Shown here: piece by piece, positions 22,333-34,800 of the stretch
Layout: the number at the start of each line of letters is the position of its first letter
Position numbering within the stretch: the stretch's first letter is position 1
DNA from: Diadema setosum
Taxonomy: Eukaryota; Echinodermata; Echinoidea; Diadematoida; Diadematidae
Assembly (NCBI GenBank): GCA_033980235.1
Contig: CM067067.1
Span: forward strand, 744,001-808,000
DNA: 64,000 bases
Direction: 5' to 3'
Program-made: the position numbers and the translations under genes
Notes under the pieces: model-generated
Told to the model about the DNA's origin: nothing
The model's database searches: none
The model's input: only the letters and a program-made list of their open reading frames with translations

Positions 22333-25300
22333 ATTGTGTGCTGAGCTTTGCTGCCTGTTGGAATGATGTAATCCTGAGCGTGCTTATAATGTTTTCCTTA
22401 TATTGATACTCAAAAGTCAGTTTGATTACAAACATTAATGCAGTTTGAGCATAACTACAGTAATTCAGTGTTCTCTGCTCTGTCTAGTCTCAAATGAAAT
22501 GCTTCATCATGCTGTTGTTCGTTTTTTTAATGCACTCTTTGTTTGCTGAGTGTAAAGAGCGAAGTGTCCTCAAACTGGAAAGGTGGTGCTACAATTCAGT
22601 TGTATTATAATCAGCTCACTTTTGAGTTACTTTTAGACAAGATGTTGCCAACCTTTGCTGTGTTATCCTACAGAAGAACAGCCACCTCTAAGCAAGCATG
22701 GCTATAACAAGATTACTGTTATAGTGAGGTAATTCTCAATTGTAAACCCCACCCCAACTCTCGTGTATTTGTTGGTTTGATATAGTGAGGTTATAACTGC
22801 AGGCTCGTTTCTATTTTTCCCTGGATTTCTTCAGAGCTTAAGACATTGTGCTTGACATGCATTGCTGACTGGTTGGCTGAATGTAGCTAAACTGAAATGA
22901 TCTGGTAGGGAAGAAGTGTGTCAAACACTTATATCAGAGTAGGGTGTGGTACTGAATGTTATTGTATGGCCTTTCACATTCCTTTAGAGAGTCATTCATT
23001 TTAGAAACTGCTGAATTGTATCATTAGATAGAGAATTTTTTTAAAAGGACACTTTAAGTGATCAAAACCTATTAACCACTGTACACCTTCATAGGTAAAC
23101 ATATACATTTAACAAATGTTCAGAGGAAATAACATTTTAAGCCCTTCTTATATTTTCCTCATTTAATTTTATAGACACTTATTATTCTTTTAATGACATG
23201 AATGCCTTGATACACATTATGATCTCACAATCTTGATGTGACCGCTTTATAACTTTGTCCATCCATTCAACCCATGTGACATTTCGAAAATGTCTTTGTT
23301 TTGAACAGGAGAGAGTGGCTTTGACTAGGGCAAATTGGTGATTCCAGAAACATTGTTAAATTGGGGCTTTCTTTTAAATCAGTGATATTAATGTGCCAAG
23401 GTCTGTGCTAAATATGTGATCTCTCAGAGTTGTGCAAATGTCACAGCCATAAAACAAAATGAAGTGCACAAAAAGGTGTTGACTAATTAAATTGGAAGGA
23501 AGAGTGAGACCCTGTGTTTCAAAGGGGATAAGATGTGCATTGTACATGTATTATCATACTGTCAGTGGGTTTAACTGGTTTACAAGATGTCAGCAATTGT
23601 TGCAGTCTTGGATTGAGAAGAGATACTTCCATTAATTGTGTGATTTATTTGTGTATAGTACTAATATATAACATTATATATAATAATATATGATATAATA
23701 CTAATATAATATTCTCTTTATATTTCCTTTCGTAACACCCCCTCCCCCCCCCCCCCTTCTTTGGGTTTTCTCTGTCTCTTCTCTATTTCATTCTTCATAC
23801 ATAATCGGTGATACCTCACAGAGTCGCCTTCACCAGTGCAGTAGTCTTGGTACAAGGATGAATTATCGTAATATGGTTATTTACCCAGGGATCATCCTGA
23901 ACACAAAGAAAGCATACTCAGGGGTCAATGGAGAGACACTTTGTGCATGAGCAAGACATTTTTAATCAGACATGCTGCCATGCTGTGCTTGAGCCGATTC
24001 TTTCCTCTTGGAAAAATAGCAATGCTGAACACCAAAGTTTAGTCACATCTAATCTTCACTATGGTAAATATATTTTGAATACATATTGGTGGTAAGTGTC
24101 ATATCAAACAACTCTTTTGAAGTACCAATCAATTTTCCTCACTATTTTGTTAGAGTGCCAATTGAATTTAGGTCATTGAGCTACTCATTTTCAAAACTAT
24201 GTTAAGATAGAATCCGTGTTTTAAATGCACACTTTAAGTCTTTGTAATTTTGATATTTCCTTTTTATTGCATGTATCAGCAGCTATGTTTTTTGGAGTAC
24301 ATGTAACTGTGATATACACAGTGCCGCCAAGTATTATCAGTACAAACAAACTTGTAGCAGTACTCAAGGGTCATAATGAATGTGTCACTATGGCAATGTA
24401 GGATAAAGCTGCTGTTTTTGTCTCTTTTCAAAACGTCTACCTGCCATCCATGTTCATGATGTGCATACATGGTGATGTTCACATTCAGTGGATTTTTTTC
24501 CTTTTTTAATTTTGAGTCTTCAGTCATCATAACAAACATGTATTTCCCATGATGTTTGTTACAAATGTGTGTTCATTCTTTTCTTGTTCACATTCTTGGG
24601 ATGACTGAACTGAGAAGAAGAAATTATGTACAGGAAGTTAGTCCTGATAGTAACAGTATGCTGCAGTTGAATATGGAAAACATCAGATGTAATTGCTGAG
24701 GTACATTTAATCTTTGGTTCTTATATTTTTTTTTCATTTTTTTTTTTTTTTTTTTTACAGCAATATGAATACAAGAGATCTTCTCGTCTAATTTCTTTTT
24801 TTTTTAGTCTTGTTTAATTCCCACAAAAGTCCTGATACAGACCTAAGGCCTTTTTACTTCAACAATCTGATTGCGTCTTTGAGATTTTACATCAGATACT
24901 GAGGAAAGTTGTCTGGAAAAGTTTTCAAAATGTGTGCAAGATAAGAACAATACACTTATAGTCTCTTTTGTTTCTACAACCGATACAGACTTAATGTACT
25001 GTCAAACACATTTCATCAAGTATTGCAAGATGAAATAAAAATTGTTTCTCTCTCTCTGGAGATGCCAGCATTCATATTCATGCTGTGTTATAACAGGAAA
25101 TTCAATGTTGTACCTTTTGAATGACAATAAAATGTTCTTTATTGTAATCATCATGAAGCTGTATTTGAGTTTTAAAGTGCCATCATTGTCTGCTAAGAAA
25201 TTGTAAATGGAAAGCAAGCTTGATGGAGTGTTTTCATTGTTTAGGTATCTGTGTATCTGCCTTGTGATAGGAGGAAGGTTATAGAAGGGAAGTGACAAAA

Positions 25301-25510
25301 AGGGGGAAGAGGAAGAATGTGAGATGATAATGATGATGAAACGATGTTTATATTGCAGCATTTATGTAGCGCCATTTATCTGTAGAAACATTCAAAGGCG
25401 ACCAGCTCCCATGATGTGTCACACATTATTTATAAAGTTGCTGGATAAATAATGAAATTATTGACCCTAGGTCCAACCACAACATCCCTTTATCTGGTTG
25501 TAGTACGATC

Positions 25511-25602
25511 ATTGATGATGATGATGGTGATGATGATGATGATAATAATAATAATAACAACAATAACAATAATAATAATAATAACAGTAATAACAATAAA
25601 TA
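25511..25602. repeat. (GAT)n-(AAT/AAC)n microsatellite
   Basis: Runs of GAT change into AAT and AAC triplets. The poly-Leu and poly-Met/Ile ORFs here are translations of this repeat. Confidence 0.95.
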
Positions 25603-25967
25603 ACTGTTTCTTACCAAGCGCTCTTACAGCCAACTGATCAGAGCGTCGTTACAACATAAACGATGACATCTCAATCATGATTTGAACAGTTTGTCTTTAA
25701 GTTCCTTTTTCAAAGTATCTTCTGTATCACACAGACGGAGTTTTGGTAGAGTGTTCCAGGTATTGGTACATTTTACTAGCCATAAATTACTCGTCACTAC
25801 GCCAATATATCTGATATACTAAAGTGAACTTTATTTTAGCCCTTTTCTGGTTACGTCCATGTGGTTGAATGCCTTTCATACACACACATCTTTACTTAGA
25901 TTACGAGTATTAACCATTGGCTTAGTAGATCATTAATACTAGAATTTTGTCTCTATAATCGCAAGAA

Positions 25968-26884
25968 TTAAAGGGACATTCCAGACAAGTTTCATAATTT
26001 CACATCATGTAGTACATAAATCGACAACTCCCTGTATAGACTTGTGGAATTTATTGCGGTTCTTGAGCAGAGAAACAATACTTTGAAAAACCTTAAACAA
26101 ATTACACTGAACAAGGATGATGACATAGAAGGTTCACATATTTCAGAAATGATAGCAGTGTAATTCCATAACGATACCGCTTAATAAGCCAGTTCGGGGT
26201 TAGCTTATGGGCACATCAGTACAAATGACCTTTCTTCTTTCTCAGTTGATTAGGCACTCCACGAGTTTTCAAGCGAGAGAAGGTATTTTAGCTTACCCCA
26301 CGCAACAATTTATGGAATTCATCAGTCATGTTCAAACAAAGAATGAACTTGCGTAGACCAGGTGACCAGAATGATCCATCAATTAGCACTTTGGAAAGCA
26401 TCCATTTCATTATTTTGCATTGAATGCATCAACAATCTTTTTCTATTGATATTGTCAAATACCACTTTTGCTGTCAGGTGGATGTGCTGGCAAGCACCAC
26501 TCATGATGATCACTTGAATAATCATTACATCACAGATGCTTATCTCAGTGAATAAAAAACCAACATGCTCTGCGGGTACAGATGACCTTTTTCTGCTCAT
26601 GCTCAAAGTGGAACCCCGAACTGGCTTATTGCTTGCGAGTTCACCTGTCTATAATCTATGCATGCCTTCTTCTTTTGTTCTGCTTCCTTGAGCCCCAACT
26701 CATGCATTCTTATGGTGACTCTGCCATGTCATCATCCTTGTTCATTGCAATTTGTTCTATTTTTTTGAAAATATTCTTATTCTTCATCCCAATTATCACA
26801 AATTCTGAAACTCTGTCCTCAGTATAACTAATTTATAGTTGTACAAATGTAAAAATCTGAGAATCACCCGGAGGTTTCCTTTAA
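25968..26884. mobile_element. Possible TIR element with an inner inverted pair
   Basis: Outer ends TTAAAGGGACATTCC and GGTTTCCTTTAA are weakly inverted. Inside, AATAAGCCAGTTCGGGGTT (from 26,183) is exactly inverted as AACCCCGAACTGGCTTATT (to 26,630), with more loose inversion (AAATGACC / GGTCATCTG). The inner pair is firm; the outer pair is a guess. Confidence 0.5.
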
Positions 26885-27846
26885 TAACTTGTTCTTGTCT
26901 GATTTTTTTTAATTAACAAAATTGAACAGATTTGAAGCGTCAGAGCACAACTGCAAATCATGATATTGAAGTATGATCCTAGTATTGAACATGAGGCCCT
27001 CAGTGTATTCTCCCTTTTTGAAACATATATTGAACTCAATTATTACTCATCATATATTTTTCTTGTATCCTGTCACACAGTCAAGTTGATTCGAAGTTCC
27101 CAATATCCATTTCACTTGTAGTTCTCTCGTAAAACATTTTGTTAGGAAACAAAGGATCAATGTTAGCCCTACGCTAGTGTTTGTTTCCTTAGCAATCAAT
27201 CTTTATCATTTACTTTGTTGTACCTAACACTGATAAGGAGATAAAACGTACAGAATTTTCTCAGTTACTCTTCGACGGTCGTAGAGAGAACGTGAACAGG
27301 CAGAACCCAGTGACAGTCGAAGAGAAATACTTTAAATTTTGCTCTCCTCCACAGCCAATGTTTAATTTGACTGACATATTTCTGATTTCTTACAAATATC
27401 TGAATCGCAGTTAGCACTGTATTCGACATTTTCATGTGGTACCCAAAATATCTTTAAAGCCCATTTGAACCTATATGTTGTTAAGCCTTTATGTATCTTC
27501 CTGAAATGCCTAACATGCCTAAGTCGGGTAGTATAGAGTAGCTAGATTGGTGCAAATGTTTCTTCCTCAATTCAAAACTACTCCGTCTGAATTAAGTCTA
27601 CTTTGTTTGTTTTTAAACAAAGTAGCGTGGAAATAGATTAGCTTAAAATCTTACCGTGGTAGGGTAAACGTACTCTGGCTTGATAGCTGAAGTGACTAAT
27701 ATTAAGCAATAACTCTGATAAAGTAAGTAATACATAATTATGATATCATTCACCATTTCACCGAGGAAAACATTCAACATACAGGATGACTATAGTGCTT
27801 CCATCCAACTAAACATCTCGTATTATTTATAAAACTAAAGGATATC

Positions 27847-27852
27847 TTTATT
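27847..27852 (-). promoter_or_regulatory. Candidate poly(A) signal for the alternative exon
   Basis: AATAAA on the - strand, about 590 bp after the stop at 28439; the nearest exact hexamer I noticed. Confidence 0.3.
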
Positions 27853-28438
27853 GCAAATTTGTCTAAGCAATCCAAGTTTATTCTCGTTCAAGTGTTAATG
27901 TGTGACCGAGTTATTTAAACTATACAGACGCCATTCAGGTAAACGTACTGGCAAACTTACTAGCAATTGATTATTGGTAAACAGTTTGTAATTGTTTGTA
28001 ATAAGTTTGGCCCTGCTGAATATAAAAAAAAAGTATTAGTTTGAACTCAAAATGTAGAAATAAAATGTAAATCCTAGGTGCTAAATTTTCATTAGTTAAA
28101 ACCAAGTTATATTTGACTGTTACGTTTCATAAATAAATAAGAACAGACGTTTCACGCAACTGGCAACAGTGGCCATCAGAGACTACAGTATGTAATTAAT
28201 ACAGGCTGGAAAATCATTGTGTAAGGGAGCGCACAAGGGAACGCTAGACACAAAGCTGATAATAGTGACATGATAGAACTATTCGGGTTGACATGCAATA
28301 AGTAAATTTATAATCTTGCTCGTAGATATACTAAGAGATTACAGTAACACATTGAATATTTGTTAGTTTCTATGTCTATCTATAAATATTTCCCTTCCAA
28401 ATAATGATTTCTGATAGCAATGTTTTCCGCACTCAGGA

Positions 28439-29106
28439 CTATTCCCCGTCCCCCTGGCCCACCACGGAGCCCTTGGTTGAGCGATAGTGGCAGATGTTAA
28501 CCACACCGTTGTATGTGCTCTCTTTCGTTTGACTCAACGCACCGAAACGGCCTTTGCTGGCCACCCCAACGTTGACGGGTTTCTCCGTTCCCATGGAAAC
28601 AGGCTGGGTTTGACCGTTAGCCGTCACGCACTCTAGCTTGGCGTGAAGTGCGTTGGTATTCTCCATGTCGTTTGGCTGCAGGTTGTGGTCGAGGTCCTGG
28701 TCGGTGTTTTGTACCTCAGGATTGGTTTCTTCTCTCTCGTTGTCCTTGGTGGCATTGTCGCCGGTGTCGTCTGTTCCAGGGCCAGTGGGTAGTTTCGGCT
28801 CTTCGTCATGGTTTTCTTCCTTGTGATCTGCCTCCTCCTCCTCCCCCTCCTCCTCCTCCTCCTCCTGAGCCTCCTCGCTGCCGGTACAGCCATTCTGGAT
28901 GTGATTGTTGCTGCCAAACACCTCATCGTCGATTTCAAAGCCCGGGTCATCTTCACAGGGGGACGGCAAACCACTGGAGGTATCTTCGAAGCTGTAGTAG
29001 GCGTTGAAAGGGTAGCCATAGCCCTCCGCTTCTTCGGACATTGCGCGACGACCCAGCTTCTTCCGGTAGTTGAGTAGCTTGGTGAGGCAGCCCTTCCTTT
29101 CGCGCC
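28439..29106 (-). CDS. Probable alternative C-terminal exon of the decarboxylase (acidic tail)
   Basis: Open frame of 222 codons after the acceptor CTACACGCACAG, stop TAG at 28439-28441. It starts GRERKGCLTKLLNYRKKLG, then a Tyr/Pro/Asp-rich part (GYGYPFNAYYSFED), then a Glu-rich block (EEEEEEGEEEE) and a polar tail. The acceptor needs an upstream phase-1 donor. The terminal decarboxylase exon has CCAG|GTGCGC after 31113 (78 codons in) and GCGG|GTGAAA after 31002 (115 codons in), both phase 1. The domain is not recognised. Composition is clearly protein-like compared with its surroundings. It could also be the last exon of an unseen gene, but no other - strand exon lies between it and the decarboxylase. 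Confidence 0.6.
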
Positions 29107-30579
29107 CTGTGCGTGTAGATGAGGACATCAATACAAGTATGAATATGATGGACAATGTTTAATTTCTTCTCATAGTTCCGGAGATGTTCCGTGTGTGTTC
29201 TTTATCTCGTGTTTGTGAGAGTATGTGTGTACACGCGTGTTTGTTTGTAATCGATTGTGGTCTTTTGCATCTTGAATAACCTCGCTTTCCGGAAAAGTAC
29301 AAGTACCACTGAAGAGGGTAAAGATTCCACCCCAAATAAGTTTCAGTTCAGTTTTGTAAAGGTTTTATTTAAGAATCAGTGCAACGAAATGCATACGAGA
29401 CACGAGGTCAGCATCTAGATTCAATTTCATTTACATCTATCACGTCTATAAAGCACACATGGGATGAAGAAACAGTGTTGCAAAATAAATGAGTCAATAT
29501 TGCAGGATTCTGTAAAAACAAACAAAAAAAACAACAACCTAGATTTTACAATCACGTGGACACAAACACGACAACCACGAAACTTCATGGAGCACCAATG
29601 CAGTGCTTGCAGAGGTAATTAGATGGTGCTTAATATAAAACTGAAAATGTAACAAATTAACAAAGTATGATGCTGCATATCTCCCGAACCTGTCAGTTTA
29701 ACATTTAAATAATGTCTTGTTGGGATGACACTGAGAACGAGAATAATCGATGGTCGATTTTATTTCATGAACACTCGACATTTTAATGGAAAAAAACTGA
29801 CAAAATCTGCTATTACTATCAACGTTGTCATCACTATTACCATTATTTTCAGTACATTGCTAAAGAACTATTATCATTATCACTATCACTGTCATTTTCA
29901 TTAGGGGCGTTAACTTTCTAGACGGTTTTTTACTTTTCATTGCTTTTAAGGTACCTTTAAATTGGATGCATATACAGTATATGATAATGATTTGGCCAAG
30001 AGTAGCGAGTAAGAAATACCTGAAAGTGAAACATATATTTCTGTTGCAGCATCATTTCCTTGTTTATAAGTACATGTACTATTGCAAGTTCTTGAAGAAC
30101 ATTTTCGTCTTCCAAAAATCAAATTCACACGTCCAGAAATGACTTATGTACTGAAAGACTGATGAAGCAGTTTCTCAGAAAGTTAGGAGATACGAAAAAT
30201 AAAAATGAACATAAAACACCAACACGAATGAATGAATAGATAGTCTCACACGGTTCTGAAAGCGACTTGCTCTGCAGGAAAAAGCGGAATGGCTAACGGA
30301 CATCTTAAATGTCCATCTAAAAAAATCTAAAATGACACATTGTGCTAGTGGTGTTGCATAAAACAGTAAAAGGGGAAAACATAAAATGCACGCCTGGTAT
30401 TGTACTACAAGAAAATAATTATCATCTAGTTTTTGAAAGACGGATAATATTCAGCAAACTCCCATTTGGTAGGAACCTATTATGCAGAGAACATCTCGTT
30501 CTAGTACAAAACAAACAAACAAACAGAACAACACAAAATACTCCTATATTTACGACACAATCAGCGCAGTCTATTGCAT

Positions 30580-30589
30580 TTTATTTATT
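30580..30589 (-). promoter_or_regulatory. Poly(A) signal for decarboxylase isoform 1
   Basis: On the - strand this reads AATAAATAAA, two overlapping signals about 310 bp after the TGA at 30898. Confidence 0.55.
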
Positions 30590-30897
30590 TTTAAAGTAGA
30601 ATTTAATTGACCCGTTGCCTTGAACGGATATTCACACATCCAACGGAAAATCATAATTATGACACGGCCGTCTTCATAGATTTCTAGCCAGACAATGTGT
30701 AGCAAAAGAAAATCCATTAAGCAAGGTTAGGCACACATTGCACATAGGAATCTCCTGTAAGGACTGTGCCGGTAGTTAAAAAAAAAATGAGAACAAGGTG
30801 TAATACGCACAAGACAGTAGTAAAAATTGACGGGTTGAATGATGAAACAAAACGTACGGGGAATGGGGTGCATCTGCTTTAAAGCAACTATGCTTTT

Positions 30898-31347
30898 TCA
30901 TGCAACCACGGCCTCCAGCTTGCCTGGTTTTATGAGAACTGGTCCAACATCCTTCCTTGCTCTTTCCTCATTCTCCTCCTCTTCCTCCTCCTCGTTTTCA
31001 CCCGCCGATGGCGCTTTCCTCTCTTCATCGTTTTCGATTGGTTCGTTGTTATTTTCCCAGCGCAGTTTCTGGGGTCGAGGCTGTTTAGGGCCGCCAGTGA
31101 GATTTAGCGCACCTGGCCAGGAAGCCATGCGAGTAGGCACGTTGGCCACGATGTCGGTGGTGACGAAGATTTCCCGCGCTGTGCCTTGGATGAGGCGCCA
31201 GTCTTTAAAGATATCATCCTCGGTTGTCTCGGTAGACGTGACTGTGAACCTGATGACATAGAGACCCTTGATGGAGGCGGGAACCATGTAGATCTTGCCG
31301 CTTAGATTCAGGCGCCGAAGGAGTTCCTCACTAAAAGCGTTGGGACC
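30898..31347 (-). CDS. HDC: Decarboxylase terminal exon (isoform 1)
   Basis: Acceptor CTCAAAG, stop TGA at 30898-30900. It completes the fold with [38 protein letters not shown] and [13 protein letters not shown]. It then runs into a lineage-specific tail with a seven-Glu stretch and ends [10 protein letters not shown]. Two in-phase internal donors (after 31113 and after 31002) could instead splice to the exon at 29,106. Confidence 0.93.
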   Translation of the reverse strand, partial: GPNAFSEELLRRLNLSGKIYMVPASIKGLYVIRFTVTSTETTEDDIFKDWRLIQGTAREIFVTTDIVANVPTRMASWPGALNLTGGPKQPRPQKLRWENNNEPIENDEERKAPSAGENEEEEEEENEERARKDVGPVLIKPGKLEAVVA

Positions 31348-31853
31348 CTTTGAGACAGGAGATAAATATAAAGACACTATGACTCGTTATGAACATTCGG
31401 TATGATGGGCGTGACTTATTGTAGGTTTGATTTACACTCGAGTTACGGCAGGACTTTCATCACAAACCAAGTGATTGTCCTGAATCCGAACTACCGCTGT
31501 TCGATAGCAGGTCTACATTTATTTATTTATTTATTTATATGTTTATATGTTTTATTTTCACATGTGCCGACAAGAAGACATTTTACCTTCAATCGAAAGA
31601 CGACCAAGCCCAGAATTCTCTCCGCAGGAATCTCGAATGCAGCATCGTTAGAGACCAGCTCTTCGAAGTACCGCGCCCTTCGTACACCCTAGCACATCAA
31701 ATAACGGAGAGAAGAAATAATTGATAATGGTACAGTTGTAATAGTAATAGTAATAGTAATAGTAATAGTAATAGTAATAGTAATAGCAATAGTAATAGTA
31801 ATAGTAATAATGATAATGATGATGATGATGATAATAACATTAATAATAATAAC

Positions 31854-31888
<35 letters not shown>

Positions 31889-34800
31889 GGTCTTATTTAT
31901 CCATGGTAGCCTCTTCAGTGTTGCCATTGCTCTACCAGAGGGCCCTGCCATTATCATTAGGCTAGCGTTGCCAGGTACCCATTTGTACACCTGGGTCGAG
32001 AGGGACTTTGTGGGTAAAAAAATCTTGTCTAAAGACGTAAGCACTGGGCAGGAATTGAACTCGGGTCCTCCAATATTGGGCGTCGGGAGTAGTATATCCG
32101 CCAGTGATATCCGCTATGCCACAGCGCCCCCATTGAGTTGAATTAATGGTTAGCATTAAGTTCTTTAACTTTTTTTACGCGTTGTTTTTTGAAGATGATG
32201 CAACACAAAATCTCGTACAAGGATCTTTTTACGGTTGATGGACCAGGTTGTCTGTGTGTTCTTCAACTTGACATGCTGGTGTTCTACTGTCTAAAAAAGC
32301 AAGCTTTATTTTCAGTAATAATTTAAGTCGGCCATCCTCAAACAAAACGTCGAAACATTTCTAGAATGGTAGGATTGACACGTTTGCCTTATTAAAAAAG
32401 ATAGATAAAAAATATGAACTTTTTGTTGTGATTTGCCCAGCTTGAAATATGATGTGCATGGAAAGCTGTGACTCGTAACGTACCCTGCGGACGTGTTCCT
32501 GTAGCTTCTTGACGCCAAAAGAGCGAAGCACGAACCAGAGCTTCAGCGAACGGAACCTCCGGCTGAGAGGTATCTGCCAATGCTGAGGAAAGAGAAATCA
32601 TGGCCGGCAACTTAAAGACGTTTTCATAATCACAACAGTCTAGACTTGCATGCATTTTGCATGGCAAGCCACACTGATTTAGATACGGACAGGCGGAGTT
32701 ATCTTTCATAATACCAGTGTCATAATATGTCGCACAAACCATCGTTCCCTACAAGACAAGCGTTTGTTTGGTCTTACCTATTTTACTTCGGCATATCGCG
32801 TGTATGCCTTTCACTTTACAGGTATGGAAGCAGAATTTGGCTTCACAGTGAATTCGACACAGCCCATTAAATGTATACATGTATCTATCATGATGATGCT
32901 TTGCATGCAGGAAGGCGCTTGTTTTCGGAAAGGCTGTTGATGACATCAATAGTTGCACAGAGGATGACAAGGACTACTCCATACATATGGAATAAGTAAA
33001 ATGTTTCTTGAGGAAACGTGATTCTTACCATGAGGTCGATGGCAGTACCCTGCTTGTCGTGTCTGAGGTAGAGAGGTCTCACACAGAACGCCCTCTCCAG
33101 CGTCTTCCCGTCACGAATCCTACATGGTCACGTGATAATGAGAAAGCATCAATCTGTGATACGAATCATGACTCACATTATTACCCATACTCATCCCATA
33201 GAACCCAATCCTTTGTTAGTGTACGAGAATTTTGTCAAATCATAATTATCATGATCTTGCCCTCATCACATTTCTGTATGATACAGTCATAGAGTCTGAT
33301 AAGAAACGAAGGATAAAATAGTTTCCTCATCTCAATATCAGTTCTTGAGTCCTTTCTACTCGAGGACCTTCCTTTCCGTTTGAATTGGTCAACACAATTT
33401 GAGCATCAGCCATATTAGCGAGCTTTAGATCTGCCACGCCAACGCTAATATGGCTAAGACTGTAAGACGACGCAGCCTCCTAGGTTGGACAATGAAAACA
33501 GCCGTCTCGCGCATGTGCAGAACACCACTTGTGTCCGAATTAGCGTCATCTTATCGTTGGCGTTGCAGATCTAAATCCCTCTACTAGTATTATAAGCACC
33601 GGGTATTGATGTCAGAGTCAGCATATGATTTACGGTCTCTCATCGAGTGATTTGGTAATAGAGTACCTCAGGGCAAAAGTGCATGATTGGGGACTTTCTT
33701 GTTCATGGATTGGGAAAGATTATGACACCAACGATTAATGCGTTATGAATGAAATTTTGTTTTGATCTATACGTCTGAATTCTTGGCCTCAAATGTCTCA
33801 AACAGCTCGAAATATATGGAAGTTGCCTAGTACATAACCCAATTCATCACTGATCGGGTCTGGTTGTTATTTACCACATCGCTGTGCAGTCAAAGTGGAC
33901 CATTAGCCATTTGCTGGGGTTGAAAGCAAACGACTGCACCTTCTCGACTCCGCGGAGATAGCCCCGGAACTCCGGGCAGACGAACGCTGTCCCGGCGTAG
34001 GCCGCGTCAACGTGTAACCACAAATTTTCTTCTTCACCTAAATAGAAAGTGGATGCATGGAAATTGACATGTCAAATAGGACAAAGTAGTAGATACAGAA
34101 AAGGAGGCAGTGTTTCCAGGATAATTTCGAGAAGTGGCACTATTCTACTTCCGCGTGTTGTGTCCAATGAAATGACAGACCTCTGTTTACTTTAGTCAAA
34201 ATAGGAGAGTTCACATTGGAAGCACAATTCCTGGGCTTTGTTCATATTCCGGGTTTCCTTTGCAGTTGTCAGGCAACATCCGGAAACTCAGCGAAAACTC
34301 CATTTCTGATTTAATTCTTCGCATATGATATTCAATGTTTTTTGTGTTTTTTTGTAATATCTGACTATTAGACCAAATGATGATTACTAACTTTGAACAC
34401 CACACAACCAAATATGAATCAATAGATATTCGGCACTGTCCATACACACACATCTCACACTTTAGACCGAACCTCAACAGGGACAACGCAACAACGCGAC
34501 AAGTGCAATGGAAATGGGGAAAAAAACGAAATTTTTTTAGAATTGGGTTAGATATACCTGACAAGCCGGATCCAAATTGAGAAAGACAAAGAAAAAATGA
34601 TAATGACCCACCCTAAGTGATACTTTAGCCTCACAAGCAAAGCGTTTAGAGTACCTGTCAAAGCTCACTGAGTATTGTGATGGTGCATGGTAACAAGTTA
34701 ACGGCACCTATGCACAGATAAGAGCCTGATTACACATTCGCGAGGACTGGTCGCCGACCTCCAGTAATAAAAAAATTTCTGCCAACCTTCGACAACCAAT

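Larger units (their letters stand above)
21547..28438. other. Intergenic region between the convergent genes
   Basis: No exon, RNA gene or long reading frame recognised. It holds a short tandem repeat (22,271-22,332), a GAT/AAT microsatellite (25,511-25,602), a weak TIR pair (25,968-26,884) and an inner inverted pair (26,183-26,630). Small ORFs here are AT-rich and resemble nothing known. Confidence 0.6.

Noticed and set aside
25426..25637. Poly-Leu/Ser and poly-Met/Ile ORFs
   Set aside because: Translations of the GAT/AAT microsatellite.
28633..29077. Arg-rich, Pro-rich and Leu-rich ORFs in other frames
   Set aside because: Shadows of the acidic exon on the minus strand; the acidic frame has the acceptor, the matching phase and plausible codons.
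31697..32044. Minus-strand ORF with a long poly-leucine tract
   Set aside because: It is the translation of the SINE and its ATT/ATTACT tail.
32050..32131. A tRNA gene
   Set aside because: Box A- and B-like motifs are present, but the text continues into a SINE body and tail, and a related head recurs at 53.1 kb. The arms do not form a good cloverleaf.
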